Source: an uncultured bacterium (GTDB taxonomy: Bacteria > Cyanobacteriota > Vampirovibrionia > Gastranaerophilales > Gastranaerophilaceae). Taken from it: a DNA stretch of 14,201 nt. The stretch is from assembly GCA_900553205.1 (NCBI GenBank), contig USCK01000037.1:1-14201 (forward strand). The letters are read 5' to 3'. Within the stretch, counting starts at the first letter, position 1. Each line of letters begins with the position of its first letter. Shown in pieces: positions 12,871 through 14,201 of this stretch. Under the pieces are notes generated by a model, which saw only the letters and a program-made list of their open reading frames with translations, was not told where the DNA came from and made no database searches. The position numbers and the translations under genes are program-made.

Positions 12871-14052
12871 ATGAAAAGAGCAATTATTCTTGTTATTGAT
12901 TCTATGGGAATAGGTGCAATGCCTGATTGCAAAGAGTTTAACGATATTCCTGAATGTAACACATTAGCAAATATCTGTAAGTTCAATAAAGGGCTTAATT
13001 TACCGAATATGGCAAAATTAGGCTTGGGAAACATACAAGATTTTGAAGGTGTACCAAAAGAAACAGCTCCAATCGGACAATACGGAACCTTGCAAGAAAA
13101 ATCAAAAGGTAAAGACACTACAACAGGTCATTGGGAAATCGCTGGTCTTGTTTCTGAAAAACCATTTGCAACTTTCCCACAAGGTTTTCCTGAAAAATTA
13201 GTAAATGACTTTATTCAAGAAACAAAATGTGGTGGTATTCTTGCAAACCGTCCTGCAAGTGGTACTGCAATTATTGAAGAATTGAATGATGAACACCACA
13301 AAACAAAATTCCCAATAGTTTATACAAGTGCAGATAGCGTGTTCCAAATTGCAGTTGATACTGATATGATACCACTTGAAACACTTTATGAATGGTGTAG
13401 AATTGCAAGAAAACTTCTTGATGATGGAAATTATCATGTTTCTCGTGTAATTGCTCGTCCTTATAAAATTATTGATGGCAAACCAACAAGAATTGGTAAA
13501 GACAGACGTGATTATTCTGTTGAACCAACCGGCGAAACTATGCTTGACAGAATTAAAGAATCAGGTGGAGAAGTTGTTGCTATTGGTAAAATTGAAGATA
13601 TTTTCTCAAAAGCCGGTATTACTCATGCTATCCATACCGGTTCTAACAAAGAAGGTTTGGAATTGACAATAAAAGCAGTTAAAGATGAACTTGATTTGAA
13701 CAGTATCAAGTATGAATCTACTCCTAAAGATATGAAACCTAATAAGTCATTGATATTTACCAACCTTGTTGATACAGATATGCTATATGGTCACAGAAAT
13801 AATGCAGAAGGTTATGGCAGAGCTGTTGAGGAAGTTGACAAATATGCAGGCATGATTATGAATTGTATGAAAGATGACGATTTGTTAGTTATTACTGCTG
13901 ACCATGGTTGTGACCCTACAGTTCCGGGAACAGACCATACAAGAGAGTATGTTCCTGTTTTATATTATAGAAAAGGTATTGAACCAAAAGACTTAGGATT
14001 ACAATTAGGTTTTGATAACATTTCTAAAGAAATAACAAACTGGATATTTTAA
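12871..14052 (+). CDS. deoB: Phosphopentomutase
   Basis: Interconverts ribose or deoxyribose 1-phosphate and 5-phosphate in nucleoside catabolism; a two-metal enzyme of the alkaline phosphatase superfamily. The 393-aa length is standard. Metal and catalytic residues are in place: Asp10 (VIDSMGIGAMPD), the catalytic Thr in KDTTTGHWE (81-89), Asp303 and His308 (DTDMLYGHR), Asp344-His345 (TADHG) and His356 (TDHTRE). The insert domain at about 95-290 contains YTSADSVFQIAVD and DRRDYSVEPTGETMLD. Three bases separate it from the upp stop; AAAGGA at the end of upp serves as ribosome site. With upp it forms a nucleoside and base salvage pair. Confidence 0.97.
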   Translation: MKRAIILVIDSMGIGAMPDCKEFNDIPECNTLANICKFNKGLNLPNMAKLGLGNIQDFEGVPKETAPIGQYGTLQEKSKGKDTTTGHWEIAGLVSEKPFATFPQGFPEKLVNDFIQETKCGGILANRPASGTAIIEELNDEHHKTKFPIVYTSADSVFQIAVDTDMIPLETLYEWCRIARKLLDDGNYHVSRVIARPYKIIDGKPTRIGKDRRDYSVEPTGETMLDRIKESGGEVVAIGKIEDIFSKAGITHAIHTGSNKEGLELTIKAVKDELDLNSIKYESTPKDMKPNKSLIFTNLVDTDMLYGHRNNAEGYGRAVEEVDKYAGMIMNCMKDDDLLVITADHGCDPTVPGTDHTREYVPVLYYRKGIEPKDLGLQLGFDNISKEITNWIF

Positions 14053-14065
14053 TATTTTTATTTTC

Positions 14066-14101
14066 TGATATAATAATTTTGTAATAAGTAACGATTACAA
14101 A
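14066..14101 (+). promoter_or_regulatory. Ferredoxin promoter with dyad at the start site
   Basis: An extended -10, TGATATAAT (14066-14074), includes a perfect TATAAT at 14069-14074. It puts the start near 14081. The start is covered by an 8-bp inverted repeat, TTTGTAAT (14078-14085) with ATTACAAA (14094-14101), spacer 8, which could be an operator or fold at the 5' end of the message. As a deoB terminator it would be weak: only four T residues follow. Confidence 0.5.
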
Positions 14102-14130
14102 TTTTAAAAACTATCAAAAAGGAGAAAAAA

Positions 14131-14201
14131 ATGAAAGTAACAGTAGAAGATTCTTGTATCGCATGTGGCGCTTGTGAATCAATTTGCGACGCAGTATTCA
14201 G
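14131..14201 (+). CDS. Ferredoxin-type 4Fe-4S protein, 5' part only
   Basis: Electron-transfer protein binding a [4Fe-4S] cluster; the window holds only the first 23 codons plus two bases. The start reads MKVTVEDSCIACGACESICD, with the cysteine spacing C-x2-C-x2-C-x3-C of a cluster site. AAGGAG lies seven bases before ATG. It opens its own transcription unit downstream of deoB, with an extended -10 promoter and a dyad at the expected start site. Whether it is a small ferredoxin with one or two clusters or a larger ferredoxin-domain protein cannot be told from this fragment; the N-terminal position of the motif favours a small ferredoxin. Confidence 0.88.
   Translation, partial: MKVTVEDSCIACGACESICDAVF

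Overview
This is a low-GC, gene-dense bacterial window. The best guess for the source is a non-photosynthetic relative of the cyanobacteria (Melainabacteria/Vampirovibrionia, probably gut Gastranaerophilales). The reasons are: a long NusB whose N-terminus reads like cyanobacterial NusB (MQARRAARELAL) fused head to tail with ftsY, a gene order I recall from cyanobacteria; an MCE/MlaD-type protein; an L,D-transpeptidase; mixed use of Shine-Dalgarno and apparently leaderless starts; and many small lineage-type proteins with no recognisable domain. This placement is inference and could not be checked by search.

Layout. 1-350: no gene; a palindromic repeat-like element, an AT-rich terminator pointing left, and the lysS promoter. 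351-1856: lysS (+), ending at a bidirectional terminator shared with a leftward pair, an L,D-transpeptidase (2405-3076) and an unknown 166-aa protein (1898-2398). 3273-3578: small unknown protein (-) with its own terminator. 3726-4178: FliJ-like coiled-coil protein (-), divergent from nusB-ftsY (4326-5899, +). 5975-7430: a 67-aa unknown and a long-form dihydropteroate synthase, both (-). 7590-8024: unknown coiled-coil-like protein (+). 8105-9957: a Gly-rich hydrophobic protein and a PlsC-like acyltransferase (-). 10059-11255: unknown 398-aa protein (-). 11256-11528: a 273-bp divergent intergenic region holding two 26-bp direct repeats around a 12-bp perfect inverted repeat. 11529-14052: operon of MCE/MlaD-like protein, uracil phosphoribosyltransferase and phosphopentomutase (+). 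14131-end: start of a ferredoxin gene with its own promoter.

How the genes relate. The housekeeping content is translation (lysS), transcription antitermination and protein targeting (nusB-ftsY), folate synthesis (folP), nucleotide salvage (upp-deoB) and envelope or lipid work (L,D-transpeptidase, acyltransferase, MCE protein). Intrinsic terminators separate most units, so the promoters can be placed fairly closely.

Most worth a second look: the direct-repeat/hairpin/direct-repeat block at 11335-11481; a near-identical short N-terminal motif (P-x-F-[TK]-G-[KR]-V) shared by two unrelated proteins; and genes whose -10 box lies so close to the ATG that the mRNA should have no leader. I found no CRISPR array, tRNA, rRNA, transposase or phage gene.
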